From: Actinomyces culturomici
GTDB taxonomy: Bacteria > Actinomycetota > Actinomycetes > Actinomycetales > Actinomycetaceae
Direction: 5' to 3'
DNA length: 49,221 nt
Assembly (NCBI RefSeq): GCF_900499005.1
Contig: NZ_LS991317.1
Coordinates: 4,101-53,321, forward strand
This document shows, piece after piece, positions 18,943 through 27,465 of this stretch. The position numbers and the translations under genes were made by a program. Under the pieces are notes generated by a model. The model saw nothing but the letters and a program-made list of their open reading frames with translations, had not been told where the DNA came from and searched no databases. The stretch's first letter is position 1. Each line of letters begins with the position of its first letter.

Positions 18943-18970
18943 GGATCGACGAGGTCGGGGCGGCGCGCCG
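18943..18970 (+). repeat. Dispersed motif copy 3' of the Nudix gene
   Basis: Contains GATCGACGAGGTCGGGGCGG, a near-consensus copy, 27 bases 3' of the Nudix stop. The rest of the 303-base gap between pstS and this gene holds the pstS promoter region and nothing else I can support. Confidence 0.55.
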
Positions 18971-18996
18971 GCGCGACCGCGGCCGAAGGCGTCCGA

Positions 18997-20058
18997 TCAG
19001 ACGCCGAGGACGTCCTTCGTCCGCGTCCCGTGGCGCTCGAGGGAGAGGAGCGATACGCCGCCCTCGCCCCTCGCGACGTGCGCGATGAGGAGTTCGGCGG
19101 TTCCCAGCCACGGGGACTGCTGGGGGAAGGAGCGCGAGAGCGACGAGGGCGCGACGGCCCGCAGCGGCTCGAGGAGGGCCGGGATCGTCGGCCGGTGGAC
19201 GCACACCGCGAGGGGCGGGGCGGGGCGCTCGACGAGGTCGGCGATGAGTCGGGCGGCGGCCGCGGGGTCCTGTTCGACGGCCCATTCGGTGAGTTCGGGG
19301 CGGTCGGTCACCGATCCGCCGCCGATGCCCGCCCAGGGGGCGAGGGTCTCGCGGCAGCGGGTCCAGGGGGAGGTGAGGGCCTCCTCGACTCCGAAGGCCG
19401 AGAGGAGGTCGATGACGTCGATCGCCTGGCGCGCGCCGATCCGGGTGAGGGGGCGCGTCTCCTCGCCGCCGGTCCACGTCGAGCGGGAGACGGCCTTCGC
19501 ATGGCGGACCAGTGAGATCGTCGAGGTGACGAGGGTGCCCGAACGAGCGCGTCCGACGACCTCGGAGAGGAGCCGGCGGTCGCCGCGGCGCGTGAGCATC
19601 TGGTCGGCGCGATCGGGCGAGAGCCAGCGCTTCTGGTCGATCTCGGACTGGGGGGCGGGGAGGACGGGGCGGCGCGAGCGCTCGGCGGCGGCGCCGGGGG
19701 CCTGTGGGTCCGCGGGCGTCGGGGTCCCGACCCAGTAGCGGACCTCCTTCGTCTGGCCGGAGCCGAGGCGGTAGCGCTGCGTCGTCAGGGGCGCGCCGAG
19801 GACGACGGCGACGCCGGTCTCCTCTTCCACTTCGCGGACGGCGGCGGCGACGATCGGCTCGTTCGCCTCGGCCTTGCCCTTCGGCCACGACCAGTCCCGG
19901 TAGCGGGGGCGGTGGACGACGAGGACTTCGATGCCCTTCGGATCGATCGGCTCGCCGGGGACGGCGACGCGATCGGGATCCGTGAATCGCCAGACCAGGG
20001 CCCCCGCCGCGCGGACGAGGCGCGAGGGGATGGGAGCTGGGCGGATGAGACGGGGCAC
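18997..20058 (-). CDS. Nudix hydrolase fused to histidine phosphatase (MutT1-like)
   Basis: The 353-residue protein has an N-terminal Nudix domain (Nudix box GKAEANEPIVAAAVREVEEETGV, residues about 61-83, all catalytic Glu present) and a C-terminal SixA-like phosphohistidine phosphatase domain starting ISLVRHAKAV near 181, with the RHxK catalytic motif. The same fusion is mycobacterial MutT1, which hydrolyses 8-oxo-dGTP/GTP and diadenosine polyphosphates. Unusually for this operon-rich window it stands alone, with a 987-base repeat-rich region upstream. The actual substrate is not shown by sequence. Confidence 0.9.
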   Translation of the reverse strand: MPRLIRPAPIPSRLVRAAGALVWRFTDPDRVAVPGEPIDPKGIEVLVVHRPRYRDWSWPKGKAEANEPIVAAAVREVEEETGVAVVLGAPLTTQRYRLGSGQTKEVRYWVGTPTPADPQAPGAAAERSRRPVLPAPQSEIDQKRWLSPDRADQMLTRRGDRRLLSEVVGRARSGTLVTSTISLVRHAKAVSRSTWTGGEETRPLTRIGARQAIDVIDLLSAFGVEEALTSPWTRCRETLAPWAGIGGGSVTDRPELTEWAVEQDPAAAARLIADLVERPAPPLAVCVHRPTIPALLEPLRAVAPSSLSRSFPQQSPWLGTAELLIAHVARGEGGVSLLSLERHGTRTKDVLGV

Positions 20059-20107
20059 CCCTCAAGGGTACCGGTCGCGCGGCGAACGCGCCGTCCCCTC
20101 TCCCCAC

Positions 20108-20173
20108 CGAGAGCATTACTTTCGCGCGCCGAGAGCATCACCTTGCTCCGTCGAGGGGATGCGGGCGCGTGAC
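20108..20173 (+). repeat. 22-bp phased array, two units plus a terminal unit
   Basis: CGAGAGCATTACTTT starts at 20108, CGAGAGCATCACCTT at 20130 and the variant CGAGGGGAT at 20152, each exactly 22 bases apart. The same order, ending in CGAGGGGAT, recurs at 30126-30182 and 37843-37880. Single CGAGAGCATYAC copies also lie at 20217 and 20364. Confidence 0.75.
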
Positions 20174-20256
20174 CTCGCAGCCGACGATGCATGACTTCGC
20201 CGCCCCTTCTTCCCGCCGAGAGCATCACGTTGACGCGGCGATGTGAGAACTCGGCA

Positions 20257-20304
20257 CATCGTGGACACCGAAACTCACAACTTCGTGGACACCGAATCTC
20301 ACGA
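20257..20304 (+). repeat. 24-bp tandem duplication
   Basis: Two adjacent 24-base copies share TTCGTGGACACCGAA and CTCAC with four differences. No open frame of merit covers them. They lie among the CGAGAGCAT motifs upstream of the Nudix gene. Confidence 0.6.
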
Positions 20305-20340
20305 CTTCGCCGCCCGAGTCGCACGGCTGCGTGGGGCGTG

Positions 20341-20361
20341 TCGCCCCGCCCTCGTCGATCC
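20341..20361 (-). repeat. Dispersed motif copy in the repeat-rich gap
   Basis: Reads GATCGACGAGGGCGGGGCG on the minus strand, adjacent to a CGAGAGCATTAC single unit at 20364. Confidence 0.5.
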
Positions 20362-20408
20362 GCCGAGAGCATTACCGACTCTTCGCAGTTAGGTTGCCGA
20401 CGCCCCAC

Positions 20409-20727
20409 ATGACCTGCATCGCCGTCTCGGCGTGGTTGGTGGGTGGGGAGGGGCGTCGAATGTGCGATCCAAGTCGCCCGGCCTCCGGAATCGGCGGCCC
20501 GCATGACCTGCATCGCCGTCTCGGCGTGGTTGGTGGGTGGGGAGGGGCGTCGAATGTGCGATCCAAGTCGCCCCGCCTCCGGAATCGGCGGCCCGCATGA
20601 CCTGCATCGCCGTCTCGGCGCGCGCCCGTGGGCGGGAGGGGCGTCGAATGTGCGATCCAAGTCGCCCCGCGCCCGGAATCGGCGGCCCGCACAACCTGCA
20701 TCGCCGCCTCGGCGCGCGCCCGTGGGC
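20409..20727. repeat. 94-bp tandem repeat, about 3.4 copies
   Basis: Copies begin at 20409, 20503, 20597 and 20691 (exact 94-base period). The first two are almost identical; the third and the partial fourth share a GCGCGCCCGTGGGC variant. Because 94 is not a multiple of three, the repeat shifts frame each time, and it is not coding. It sits in the 987-base gene-free gap (20059-21045), whose remainder contains the 22-bp units and a degenerate GTTTGGCG-family copy near 20745-20836. Confidence 0.85.
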
Positions 20728-21045
20728 TTCTTTCGGAGCGTTCGGCGACTTTCGCGACGTTTGGCGCCGTTTGCGACAGAATCCCTGCGCCTCGTATCGC
20801 TGCGGAACATAAGGAAAGCCGTCACACGCGCCTAGAAGTGCCCTGGCACCGGGAGGCTCCAGGCCGCCACCTCCCCCGACTCCCCCCCACCGCGAAGAGC
20901 CGCATTACCCGGCCCCCGCCGAGAGCATGACTCGGCCCCCGCCGACGGCGGATCCGGGGTTCCACCGATTGAAGGAGGAGCGGGCCGCGATTAGCGTGGA
21001 GTCGCTCGCCCCCGTTGGGAGGGCGATGACAGGAAGGAGCCGACG

Positions 21046-21420
21046 ATGGCCGATGCCAGCGAGTACACCGAGAAGTTGAAGGTCACGGGCTCCGAGCTCG
21101 TCGACGTCGTGAAGAAGCTCGTCAAGGATGGTTCGGTGCGCCGCATCGTCCTGCGCGACGAGCGCGGGCGCAAGCTCGCGTCGATCCCCGTCAACCTCGG
21201 CGCCGCGGTCGGCGCCGTCGCGGTGATCGCGAATCCTGTGGCCGCCGTCGTGCTCGCCGCGGCCGGAGCCGTCGGCGCGCCGCTCGCGAAGATCACGGTC
21301 GAGATCGAACGGACCGATCTGCGCCCCGACTCGGCCGTCGACGCGACGGCGACCGAGGTTCCGACAGCTCCGTCCGCCGAACCCCAGGACCCCGCGAACC
21401 CGGGCTCCCCGTCGAACTGA
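21046..21420 (+). CDS. DUF4342 domain protein
   Basis: The 124-residue protein has an N-terminal KLKVTGSELVDVVKKLVKDGSVRRIVLRDERGR region that fits DUF4342, then a hydrophobic stretch (about 50-86) and an acidic/Ala-rich tail. The domain occurs in Gram-positives and its function is unknown; a membrane-associated small protein is likely. AAGGAG precedes the ATG. It faces ppk across a strong terminator. Confidence 0.8.
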   Translation: MADASEYTEKLKVTGSELVDVVKKLVKDGSVRRIVLRDERGRKLASIPVNLGAAVGAVAVIANPVAAVVLAAAGAVGAPLAKITVEIERTDLRPDSAVDATATEVPTAPSAEPQDPANPGSPSN

Positions 21421-21449
21421 CGACGGAGCGGACGAGCAGACGGACGAAA

Positions 21450-21484
21450 GGGAGGGCCCCGGCGGACATCGCCGGGGCCCTCCC
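21450..21484. terminator. Bidirectional terminator between DUF4342 gene and ppk
   Basis: A perfect 15-bp stem (GGGAGGGCCCCGGCG arm) with a five-base loop, followed on the plus strand by CCATTT, lies between convergent genes. Confidence 0.85.
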
Positions 21485-21526
21485 CCATTTGACGCTCGAG
21501 CGGGCGTCGACGACTTTCAACGACCG

Positions 21527-23908
21527 TCAGCGGCCGATGACCCTCGAGGAGGCCTCCTCCATGAGCTCGGTCTGGACGTCGCGCAGGAGCGACCCGTCCT
21601 TCGCGTACTGCTGGCGCTTCCAGTCGCCGTTCTTCTTCATCGCCCACGACGCCGTCTTCGGGGAGACGCCGCGGCGGACGAGGTCGGCGAGGTAGGCGAT
21701 CTGCTCGGGGTCGGCGATGCGGACGAGGGCCTCGACGCGGCGATCGAGGTTGCGGTGCATGAGGTCGGCCGAGCCGATCCACACCTCCTCCTCGCCCTTC
21801 GGGCCGAAGGCGTAGATCCGCGAGTGCTCGAGGTAGCGGCCGAGGATCGACCGGACGCGGATGTTCTCCGACAGACCGGGCACGCCCCCGCGCAGAGCGC
21901 AGATGCCGCGGACGAGGACGTCGACCTGGACGCCCGCCTGCGAAGCGCGGTAGAGGGCGTCGATGACGGCCTCGTCGACGGCGGAGTTCACCTTGATGCC
22001 GATCCACGCGTCCTCGCCCGCCTTCTTCCGGGCGATCTGGCCGTTGATCCGCTCGATGAGGCCGTCGCGGATCGAGAGCGGCGCGACGAGGAGGCGGTGG
22101 AAGGTCGAGCGGGGCGCGTAGCCGGAGAGCTGGTTGAAGAGGCGCGTGAGGTCCTGGGCGACCTCGCGGTCGCAGGTGAGGAGGCCGAGGTCCTCGTAGC
22201 CGCGCGCCGTCTTCGGGTGGTAGTTTCCGGTGCCGACATGGCAGTAGCGCCGCAGCCCGTCGGCCTCCTGGCGGACGACGAGGGAGAGCTTGCAGTGGGT
22301 CTTGAGGCCGACCATGCCGTAGACGACGTGGACGCCGGCGCGCTCGAGCTTGCGGGCCCAGCCGATGTTGGCCTCTTCGTCGAAACGGGCCTTGATCTCG
22401 ACGATCGCGACGACCTGCTTGCCGGACTGGGCGGCCTCGATGAGGGCCGAGACGATCGGCGAGTCGCCGGAGGTCCGGTAGAGGGTCTGCTTCATCGCGA
22501 GGACGTGCGGGTCGCGCGCCGCCTGCGTGATGAACGCCTGGACCGAGGTCGCGAAGGAGTCGTAGGGGTGGTGGAGGAGGACGTCGTGGCTGCGGATCTG
22601 GGCGAAGATGTCGCCGGCGCGCGCCGACTCGAACTCCGCGAGGCCCGCCGCGGTCACCGGCACGTACTTCGGGTACTTGAGGTCGGCGAGGTCGAGGTCG
22701 TGGAGCTCGTTGCACAGCGTGAGGTCGAGCGGCGCGGGGACGGAGATGACGTCGGCCTCGGAGATCTCGAGCTTCTCGATGAGGAAGTCGAGGACGAACT
22801 TCGAGATGGTCTCCTCGACTTCGAGCCGGACGACGGGTCCGAACTTGCGGCGGAGGAGCTCCTCTTCCATCGCGGTGAGGAGGTTCTCCGCGTCGTCCTC
22901 CTCGACCTCGAGGTCCTCGTTGCGGGTGACGCGGAAGCCGTGGGCCTCGACGATCTCGACCCCGGGGAAGAGGTGCTCGAGGTGGGCGCGGACGACGTCC
23001 TCGAGGGTGATGAAGGTGGCGCCGGATTCTGAGGCGACGTAGTCCTCGGGCGCACCGCCACGGCCCGCGGTGTCGACGTTGATGAGGCGCGGGAGCGACT
23101 GGGGGACCTTGACGCGCGCGAAGTGGAGCTTGCCCGACAGGGGGTTGCGGACGACGACCGCGAGGTTGAGGGAGAGGCCCGAGATGTAGGGGAAGGGGTG
23201 CGAGGGGTCGACGGCGAGGGGCGTGAGGACCGGGAAGATCTGGCGGCGGAAGTACCGGGTGAGTTCGGTGCGCGCCCGATCGTCGAGGTCGTCCCATCGC
23301 CGCAGGTGGATGCCGGAGGCGTCGAGCGCCGGGAGGATCTCCGTCTGGAAGTCCTCGGCCTGGCGGGCGGTGAGTTCGCGTGTGCGCGCCTGGATCCCCT
23401 CGAGGACCTGGCGCGGCTCGAGGCCGGACGCGGTCTTCCGGGCGATGCCGGCGGCGATGCGGCGCTTGAGGCCGGCGACGCGGACCATGTAGAACTCGTC
23501 GAGGTTCGAGGAGAAGATCGCGGAGAACCACGCGCGCTCGAGGAGCGGCAGCTCGACGTCCTCGGACTGCTCGAGGACGCGCTGGTTGAAGGCCATCCAC
23601 GAGATCTCGCGGTCCGCGAAGCGGCCCTTCGGGAGGGGCTCGTCCTCGCCGAGCGGAGCGGAGAGGTCGACCTCGGTCTGCAGCGCCGGGACGGTCGGGC
23701 GCACGGTCGCGGCCTCGTCCTCGTACTCGGAGTCCTCGTGCTCGACGCCGACGAGCGCGGCGTCGTCGGCGCGGACGAACATCTCGTCGGCGCGCGCCCC
23801 TTCGACGGCGGCGGCTTCGGGCGCGTCGGCGTACGCCTCCTCGGGGATCTCCGGCGCGGGGCCGGGCCAGGAGGCGTCGGGGGCGGAGAACTGCTGACGG
23901 TCGGACAT
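21527..23908 (-). CDS. ppk: Polyphosphate kinase 1
   Basis: Ppk1 polymerises the ATP gamma-phosphate into polyphosphate and can run in reverse. The 793-residue protein has an acidic ~75-residue N-terminal extension, then the family start [19 protein letters not shown], and the C-terminal phospholipase D-like domains with the autophosphorylated His in [19 protein letters not shown] and the [15 protein letters not shown] segment. I chose the ATG at 23908 with AAAGGGA upstream; the longer frame is Arg-rich shadow. Phosphate-linked neighbours (pst, pit) are within 10 kb, but no PHO box is visible upstream. Confidence 0.95.
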   Translation of the reverse strand: MSDRQQFSAPDASWPGPAPEIPEEAYADAPEAAAVEGARADEMFVRADDAALVGVEHEDSEYEDEAATVRPTVPALQTEVDLSAPLGEDEPLPKGRFADREISWMAFNQRVLEQSEDVELPLLERAWFSAIFSSNLDEFYMVRVAGLKRRIAAGIARKTASGLEPRQVLEGIQARTRELTARQAEDFQTEILPALDASGIHLRRWDDLDDRARTELTRYFRRQIFPVLTPLAVDPSHPFPYISGLSLNLAVVVRNPLSGKLHFARVKVPQSLPRLINVDTAGRGGAPEDYVASESGATFITLEDVVRAHLEHLFPGVEIVEAHGFRVTRNEDLEVEEDDAENLLTAMEEELLRRKFGPVVRLEVEETISKFVLDFLIEKLEISEADVISVPAPLDLTLCNELHDLDLADLKYPKYVPVTAAGLAEFESARAGDIFAQIRSHDVLLHHPYDSFATSVQAFITQAARDPHVLAMKQTLYRTSGDSPIVSALIEAAQSGKQVVAIVEIKARFDEEANIGWARKLERAGVHVVYGMVGLKTHCKLSLVVRQEADGLRRYCHVGTGNYHPKTARGYEDLGLLTCDREVAQDLTRLFNQLSGYAPRSTFHRLLVAPLSIRDGLIERINGQIARKKAGEDAWIGIKVNSAVDEAVIDALYRASQAGVQVDVLVRGICALRGGVPGLSENIRVRSILGRYLEHSRIYAFGPKGEEEVWIGSADLMHRNLDRRVEALVRIADPEQIAYLADLVRRGVSPKTASWAMKKNGDWKRQQYAKDGSLLRDVQTELMEEASSRVIGR

Positions 23909-24052
23909 GCGGGGTCCCTTTCCGGTCGTGAACGGGGTCCCAGGGGGCGGGGTCCTCAGGCGCGCGGGGGCGCCGCGCGCGTACCCGCTAATGGTGTCAC
24001 CTCGGCGAATTCTTCGCACGGTTCCCGGCCGCGGTCCGTCGCCACCGGGTTC

Positions 24053-24080
24053 GCGATCGACGAGGGCGCGGCGGGGCGCC
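24053..24080 (+). repeat. Dispersed motif copy upstream of ppk
   Basis: ATCGACGAGGGCGCGGCGGG, the same GCGCGGC variant as in the mscS coding tail. The 267 bases between ppk and the interrupted gene hold nothing else I can support. Confidence 0.5.
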
Positions 24081-24175
24081 GACTCGAGGGGATTCTCGAG
24101 GGTGGGGCAGCCCATCGAGGGGGAGCAGCGACGGGACTCCGCCCACTCTTCGCCCCGGGCGCGCGAACTCGGCGC

Positions 24176-24808
24176 CTACTCGAGCCCTCCGACCGCGGCC
24201 TCGCGGGCCGCGAGGTCGAGCTCCTCGGCGGTGCGCAGGAGCGCCCTCGCCCGCGTCGTCACCGCGTGGGCGAGCGGGTCGCGCGGGTCGGTGATCCACG
24301 AGCCGTCGCCGCCCTCCCCCGCCGCGAGCAGGCGCATCGCGATCGAGGCCTGCGCGAGGACGTGCTCGAGGTCGTCGTCCGTGAGGTCCCCGCGGAGCAG
24401 CGCCTCGACCTCGTCGAGGATCGACTCGAGCGGCCGTACCTCGAGGGGGTGCTCGAGGCCGGGGACGATCGGCGCCCGTGCCCCGGCCTCGTACCGTCGA
24501 TCGACGAGGGCGGGGTCGCGCCGGCACCATTCGACGAGGAGATGGAGGCGCCAGAGGGCGCCCGGCAGCGTGAATTAGGGGCTGCGCGACCAGAGGTGGG
24601 CGACGACGTCCGGGCCCTGCGCGCGCACGAGCTCGCGGAGGCGGGCGATCGCGGCGGCGTCGAACTCCTCGTCGCCGACCCCCATGAGCGCCCAGGCGCT
24701 CGAGTGGGCGATGCCGGAGGCGGCCGCAGGGTCCTCGTCGCCGACGATCGACTCGGCCAGCGCGGGCGAGAGGATCGCGGGGCGTCGGGGGGTGCGCGGT
24801 TCGGCCAT
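24176..24808 (-). pseudogene. Conserved actinobacterial protein of unknown function, interrupted by in-frame TAA
   Basis: One frame of 211 codons begins MAEPRTPRRPAILSPALAESI and continues through codon 78, which is TAA (24577-24575), to TAG at 24176. The part after the stop, FTLPGALWRLHLLVEWCRRDP and beyond, is well formed, Leu/Ala/Asp/Glu-rich and codon-biased like its neighbours, so both halves belong to one gene. I recall similar small actinobacterial proteins with a TLPGALWRLY segment but cannot name a family. A single GAA-to-TAA change, or a base-calling error, would explain the interruption. An unbroken product would be 210 residues, soluble and helical. Confidence 0.75.
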
Positions 24809-24824
24809 GGGGGCGCCGTCCTTC

Positions 24825-24830
24825 TACAAT
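24825..24830 (+). promoter_or_regulatory. -10 box candidate for tRNA-Lys
   Basis: TACAAT lies about 70 bases before tRNA-Lys and stands out in the GC-rich surroundings. No good -35 is seen. Confidence 0.35.
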
Positions 24831-24897
24831 GACGAGTGTTCGGTTGATCCGGCCGGTCGATCCGGCGGGTCCATCGCCGATGCGCGGGGAACCGCGC

Positions 24898-24972
24898 GGG
24901 CCTATAGCTCAATGGTAGAGCAGCGGACTTTTAATCCGTGGGTTGAGGGTTCGAGTCCCTCTGGGCCTACCA
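24898..24972 (+). tRNA. tRNA-Lys (anticodon TTT)
   Basis: A full cloverleaf: acceptor GGGCCTA with TGGGCCT (two G-U pairs), D-stem GCTC/GAGC, anticodon loop CTTTTAA giving TTT, T-arm GAGGG-TTCGAGT-CCCTC, discriminator A and encoded CCA. Confidence 0.96.
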
Positions 24973-25034
24973 CCTGCATCGATGCGGCTGCGCGCGCCCA
25001 CCCCCCACCCGCCATCCGCCCCCTCTCAACACTC

Positions 25035-25113
25035 GTTTGGCGGCTGTCCTGACGTTTGGCGGGTCAAAACGCCGGGATTATCGCCGCCACACACCCGGAA
25101 AGCCGCCACACAC
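25035..25113. repeat. GTTTGGCGG palindromic repeat, copy 1
   Basis: Two direct GTTTGGCGG units (25035, 25054) are followed by reverse copies (GCCGCCACAC at 25083, GGAAAGCCGCCACA at 25097), making nested inverted repeats. A related copy lies at 27314-27375 and a degenerate one at 20745-20836. Could be a REP/MITE-like element. Confidence 0.6.
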
Positions 25114-25130
25114 TGGCGGCCGCCGCGCCG

Positions 25131-25736
25131 TCACTGCAGCGGGTAGGACTGGCGTCCGATCTCCGTCATCCCGAAGTCCGCCGAGGCAACGAGGTCGACG
25201 GGCGTCGTCTCGTCGGTGAGGACGTAGGCCATGGCATTCGAGACCGTCCCTCCCTGCTTGATCTTCTCCAGCTGAGTATCGAGGAATGCCTGATCTGGAA
25301 GCATTCCAACTTCCAGCTTGTTCTCCGCGTTCGGGTTGTTGTCCTGGTACGCGGTGATGGAGAAGAGCCACTGTGACGACGGGTCCATGTCCTTGCCCGA
25401 CTTGTTCGTCACGTCGTACCAGAACGCGATGACGGGCGCGTCGCCGTACTCGTTGCCGGGCTCGCCGACGGCGATCTTCTTCACCTGCGTGATTGTGATC
25501 GTCGCGTCCGGCGTGTCGAGAACGCCGTTGGCGAAACTCGAGTTGCTGGCGGCCGTCGTCGTTCCGGAGTCCGAGCTCGATTCCACTGCGGGCGCCGAGC
25601 TCGTCGACTGCGCGGGGTCCGAGGTCGATACGTCCTGGCTCGACGAGGACGAGGCCGTCCCCGAACCGCATGCGGCCAGGGTGGACGCAAGGATCGTGGA
25701 CGCCGCCAGGAGCGCGATGGAACGTGAGATCGTCAT
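25131..25736 (-). CDS. DUF5067 lipoprotein
   Basis: The 201-residue protein has a signal peptide with lipobox TLAAC (Cys23), a Ser/Thr-rich low-complexity linker (about 26-68), and a C-terminal beta-rich domain with the DUF5067-like pattern VIAFWYDVTNKSGKDMDPSSQW and MLPDQ. Such domains (telomeric-repeat-factor-unrelated, Ig-like) occur in secreted proteins of Actinomyces and Firmicutes; function is unknown. AGGTTTCCTC with GGAGG precedes the ATG. It sits between a palindromic repeat and the IS110 left end. Confidence 0.8.
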   Translation of the reverse strand: MTISRSIALLAASTILASTLAACGSGTASSSSSQDVSTSDPAQSTSSAPAVESSSDSGTTTAASNSSFANGVLDTPDATITITQVKKIAVGEPGNEYGDAPVIAFWYDVTNKSGKDMDPSSQWLFSITAYQDNNPNAENKLEVGMLPDQAFLDTQLEKIKQGGTVSNAMAYVLTDETTPVDLVASADFGMTEIGRQSYPLQ

Positions 25737-25796
25737 GAGGAAACCTCCATTGTGATAGGAATCACCGGGAGGTTACCCGTTACCTTGTTGGTGGTC

Positions 25797-26020
25797 GCTG
25801 GCGGGGAAGTGTTGGCGGCTGGGCCAGCGGTGGTCGGCATGATGTCTTGCCCCTGTCTACTCAATGATCCGGGGGTGTTGTCACCGACCATCCGCGCGGC
25901 TGGTGGTGACCGCTGATCAGGGGAACGCCCCGAAGACGTGACTGTCGAGGTCTTTCGTAACGTGGGTGCGGGGCGACCAGCTCAAGGGGCGCTGGCCGTC
26001 CACCCCTACGACGGACGGGA
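25797..26020 (+). ncRNA. Candidate IS110 bridge RNA region
   Basis: In IS110-group elements the non-coding left end before the transposase encodes a bridge RNA whose loops pair with target and donor DNA. This region can fold into several hairpins: GCTGGC (25797) with GCCAGC (about 25823); GTCACCGACCA (25880-25890) with TGGTGGTGAC (25901-25910); and CCGTCC (25996-26001) with GGACGG (26013-26018). The RNA boundaries and the guide loops are not defined from sequence alone. Confidence 0.45.
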
Positions 26021-26027
26021 TGACGAC

Positions 26028-27236
26028 ATGGTCACCGACGACATCGACGTGTTCATCGGCATCGACGTGGGCAAGTCCGACCACTGGGCGACCGCCTTGA
26101 CCCGAGACGGGAAGAAGCTCTTTGATCGGGCTCTCCCTAACGACGAGGCCCGCCTGCGTGATCTTTACGACCGTCTCGGCTCCCATGGGCGGGTGCTGGT
26201 GGTGGTGGACCAGCCCGCCACCATCGGCGCCCTGGCCGTCGCTGTCGCCCAGGACGAGGGCTTGGCGGTGGGCTACCTGCCGGGCCTGTCCATGCGCAGG
26301 ATCGCCGACCTGACTCCGGGCAATGCCAAGACCGACGCGAGGGACGCCGCGGTCATCGCCGAGGCGGCCCGCACCATGCCCCATACCTTGCGAGCGATCA
26401 GCTCCTCGGACGAGGACGCCGCGGCCTTGGGTATGCTCACGGGCTTCGACCTGGACCTGGCCCGTCAGGTCAACCAGATCTCTAACCGGATCCGGGGCCT
26501 GTACACCCAGATCCACCCCGCCCTGGAGAAGGTCCTGGGGCCCTGGCTCGAGCACGACGCCGTCCTGGAGGTCATCGCCTCCTGGCCCACCCCCGCCGCC
26601 CTGCGCAAGGCCGGACGAGGCAGCGTGGACGCCAAGCTCGAGGCCCACGGCGCCAGACGCCACACCACCTGGGCGAACGCCATCATCGACGCCCTGGACT
26701 CCCAGAGCGTGGTGGTCGTCGGCACCGACGCCGCTGGCGTGGTGCTCCCGCACCTGGCGCGCCAGCTCGCAGCCCTGCACGCCCAGAGAGCGGACGTCGC
26801 CGCGAAGGTCGAGGCCCTGGTGGAGGCCCACCCTCTTTACGAGGTCCTGACCTCCATGCCCGGCATCGGGGTCAGGACCGCCGCCGTCTTCATCGCCGAG
26901 ACCCTCGGGCGCACCTTCGAAACCGGAGCCCACCTGGCCTCCTACGCAGGCCTCACACCAGTCACCCGCAGATCAGGATCCTCCATCCGAGGCGAATACG
27001 TTTCCCACGCAGGCAACAAACGACTCAAACGAGCAATGTTCCTGTCCGCCTTCGCATCCCTACGCTCAGACCCCACCTCAAGGGCCTACTACGACCGCAA
27101 GATCACCCAAGGCAAACGCCACAACCAAGCCCTCATCGCCCTCGCCCACCGACGCATCCTCACACTCCACGCCATGATCCGAGACGGAGCCCTCTACAAC
27201 CCCAACCCGACAACACACCTGCCAACAGCCGCTTGA
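26028..27236 (+). CDS. IS110-family transposase (DEDD recombinase)
   Basis: The 402-residue protein starts MVTDDIDVFIGIDVGKSDHW and has the RuvC-like DEDD residues D13, D61, D103 and D106 (the last two in KTDARDAA), a coiled central region, then the Tnp_IS116/110/902 domain with the helix-hairpin-helix MPGIGVRTAAVF and the Ser-containing TPVTRRSGSSIRGE segment (about 310-320). Both domains look intact, so the protein may be active. I chose the ATG at 26028; the frame opens from a GTG at 25938, which would cover part of the candidate RNA region. Confidence 0.92.
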   Translation: MVTDDIDVFIGIDVGKSDHWATALTRDGKKLFDRALPNDEARLRDLYDRLGSHGRVLVVVDQPATIGALAVAVAQDEGLAVGYLPGLSMRRIADLTPGNAKTDARDAAVIAEAARTMPHTLRAISSSDEDAAALGMLTGFDLDLARQVNQISNRIRGLYTQIHPALEKVLGPWLEHDAVLEVIASWPTPAALRKAGRGSVDAKLEAHGARRHTTWANAIIDALDSQSVVVVGTDAAGVVLPHLARQLAALHAQRADVAAKVEALVEAHPLYEVLTSMPGIGVRTAAVFIAETLGRTFETGAHLASYAGLTPVTRRSGSSIRGEYVSHAGNKRLKRAMFLSAFASLRSDPTSRAYYDRKITQGKRHNQALIALAHRRILTLHAMIRDGALYNPNPTTHLPTAA

Positions 27237-27313
27237 CACACCACATAGGGGCACCCCCCGCCCTTTCAGGTCAATGCGCAGCGAGCTCGCGCGGGCACTC
27301 CCCCTCAACACGC

Positions 27314-27375
27314 GTTTGGCGGCTTTCCTGACGTTTGGCGGCGGAAATCCCGCCGAATATCCCCGCCAAACACGC
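27314..27375. repeat. GTTTGGCGG palindromic repeat, copy 2
   Basis: GTTTGGCGG units at 27314 and 27333, then the reverse copy CCCCGCCAAACACG (27361-27374). It is in the same orientation as copy 1 at 25035 and lies just upstream of the PHO box. Confidence 0.6.
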
Positions 27376-27400
27376 AAGACTCCGGTGGGGAGAGAGGAGC

Positions 27401-27422
27401 ATTCACCGCCCGTTCACCTTGC
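27401..27422 (+). promoter_or_regulatory. PHO box upstream of an unknown membrane protein
   Basis: TTCACC units at 27402 and 27413 are 11 bases apart (ATTCACCGCCC then GTTCACCTTGC), the same layout as at pstS. TAATGG (27430-27435) is a -10 candidate 11 bases downstream, and the gene starts at 27466. Confidence 0.75.
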
Positions 27423-27465
27423 GGGCCTCTAATGGAGCGACAGCGCGCTCTTGGGAGGCGAGAGA

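Larger units (their letters stand above)
25770..27260 (+). mobile_element. IS110-family insertion sequence
   Basis: The element comprises one DEDD transposase gene with an unusually long gene-free left end (about 290 bases from the lipoprotein start). IS110 elements lack clear terminal inverted repeats, so I cannot set exact ends; those given are approximate. Codon use in the transposase (CTG and TCC more frequent, A/T-richer 3' end) differs from the neighbours. Related repeats (25035-25113, 27314-27375) flank the lipoprotein-plus-IS segment. Confidence 0.75.

Noticed and set aside
20108-20382. Possible CRISPR array
   Set aside because: Units are 22 bases end to end with no conserved spacers, no cas genes nearby, and single copies occur elsewhere.
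20443-20835. ORFs with repeated MGRGVECAIQVA-type peptides
   Set aside because: They come from the 94-bp tandem repeat, whose period is not a multiple of three, so frames shift and no start or ribosome site is consistent.
24575-24577. Translational read-through or selenocysteine at the in-frame TAA
   Set aside because: UAA is not a selenocysteine codon and no read-through context is visible; a base change is simpler.
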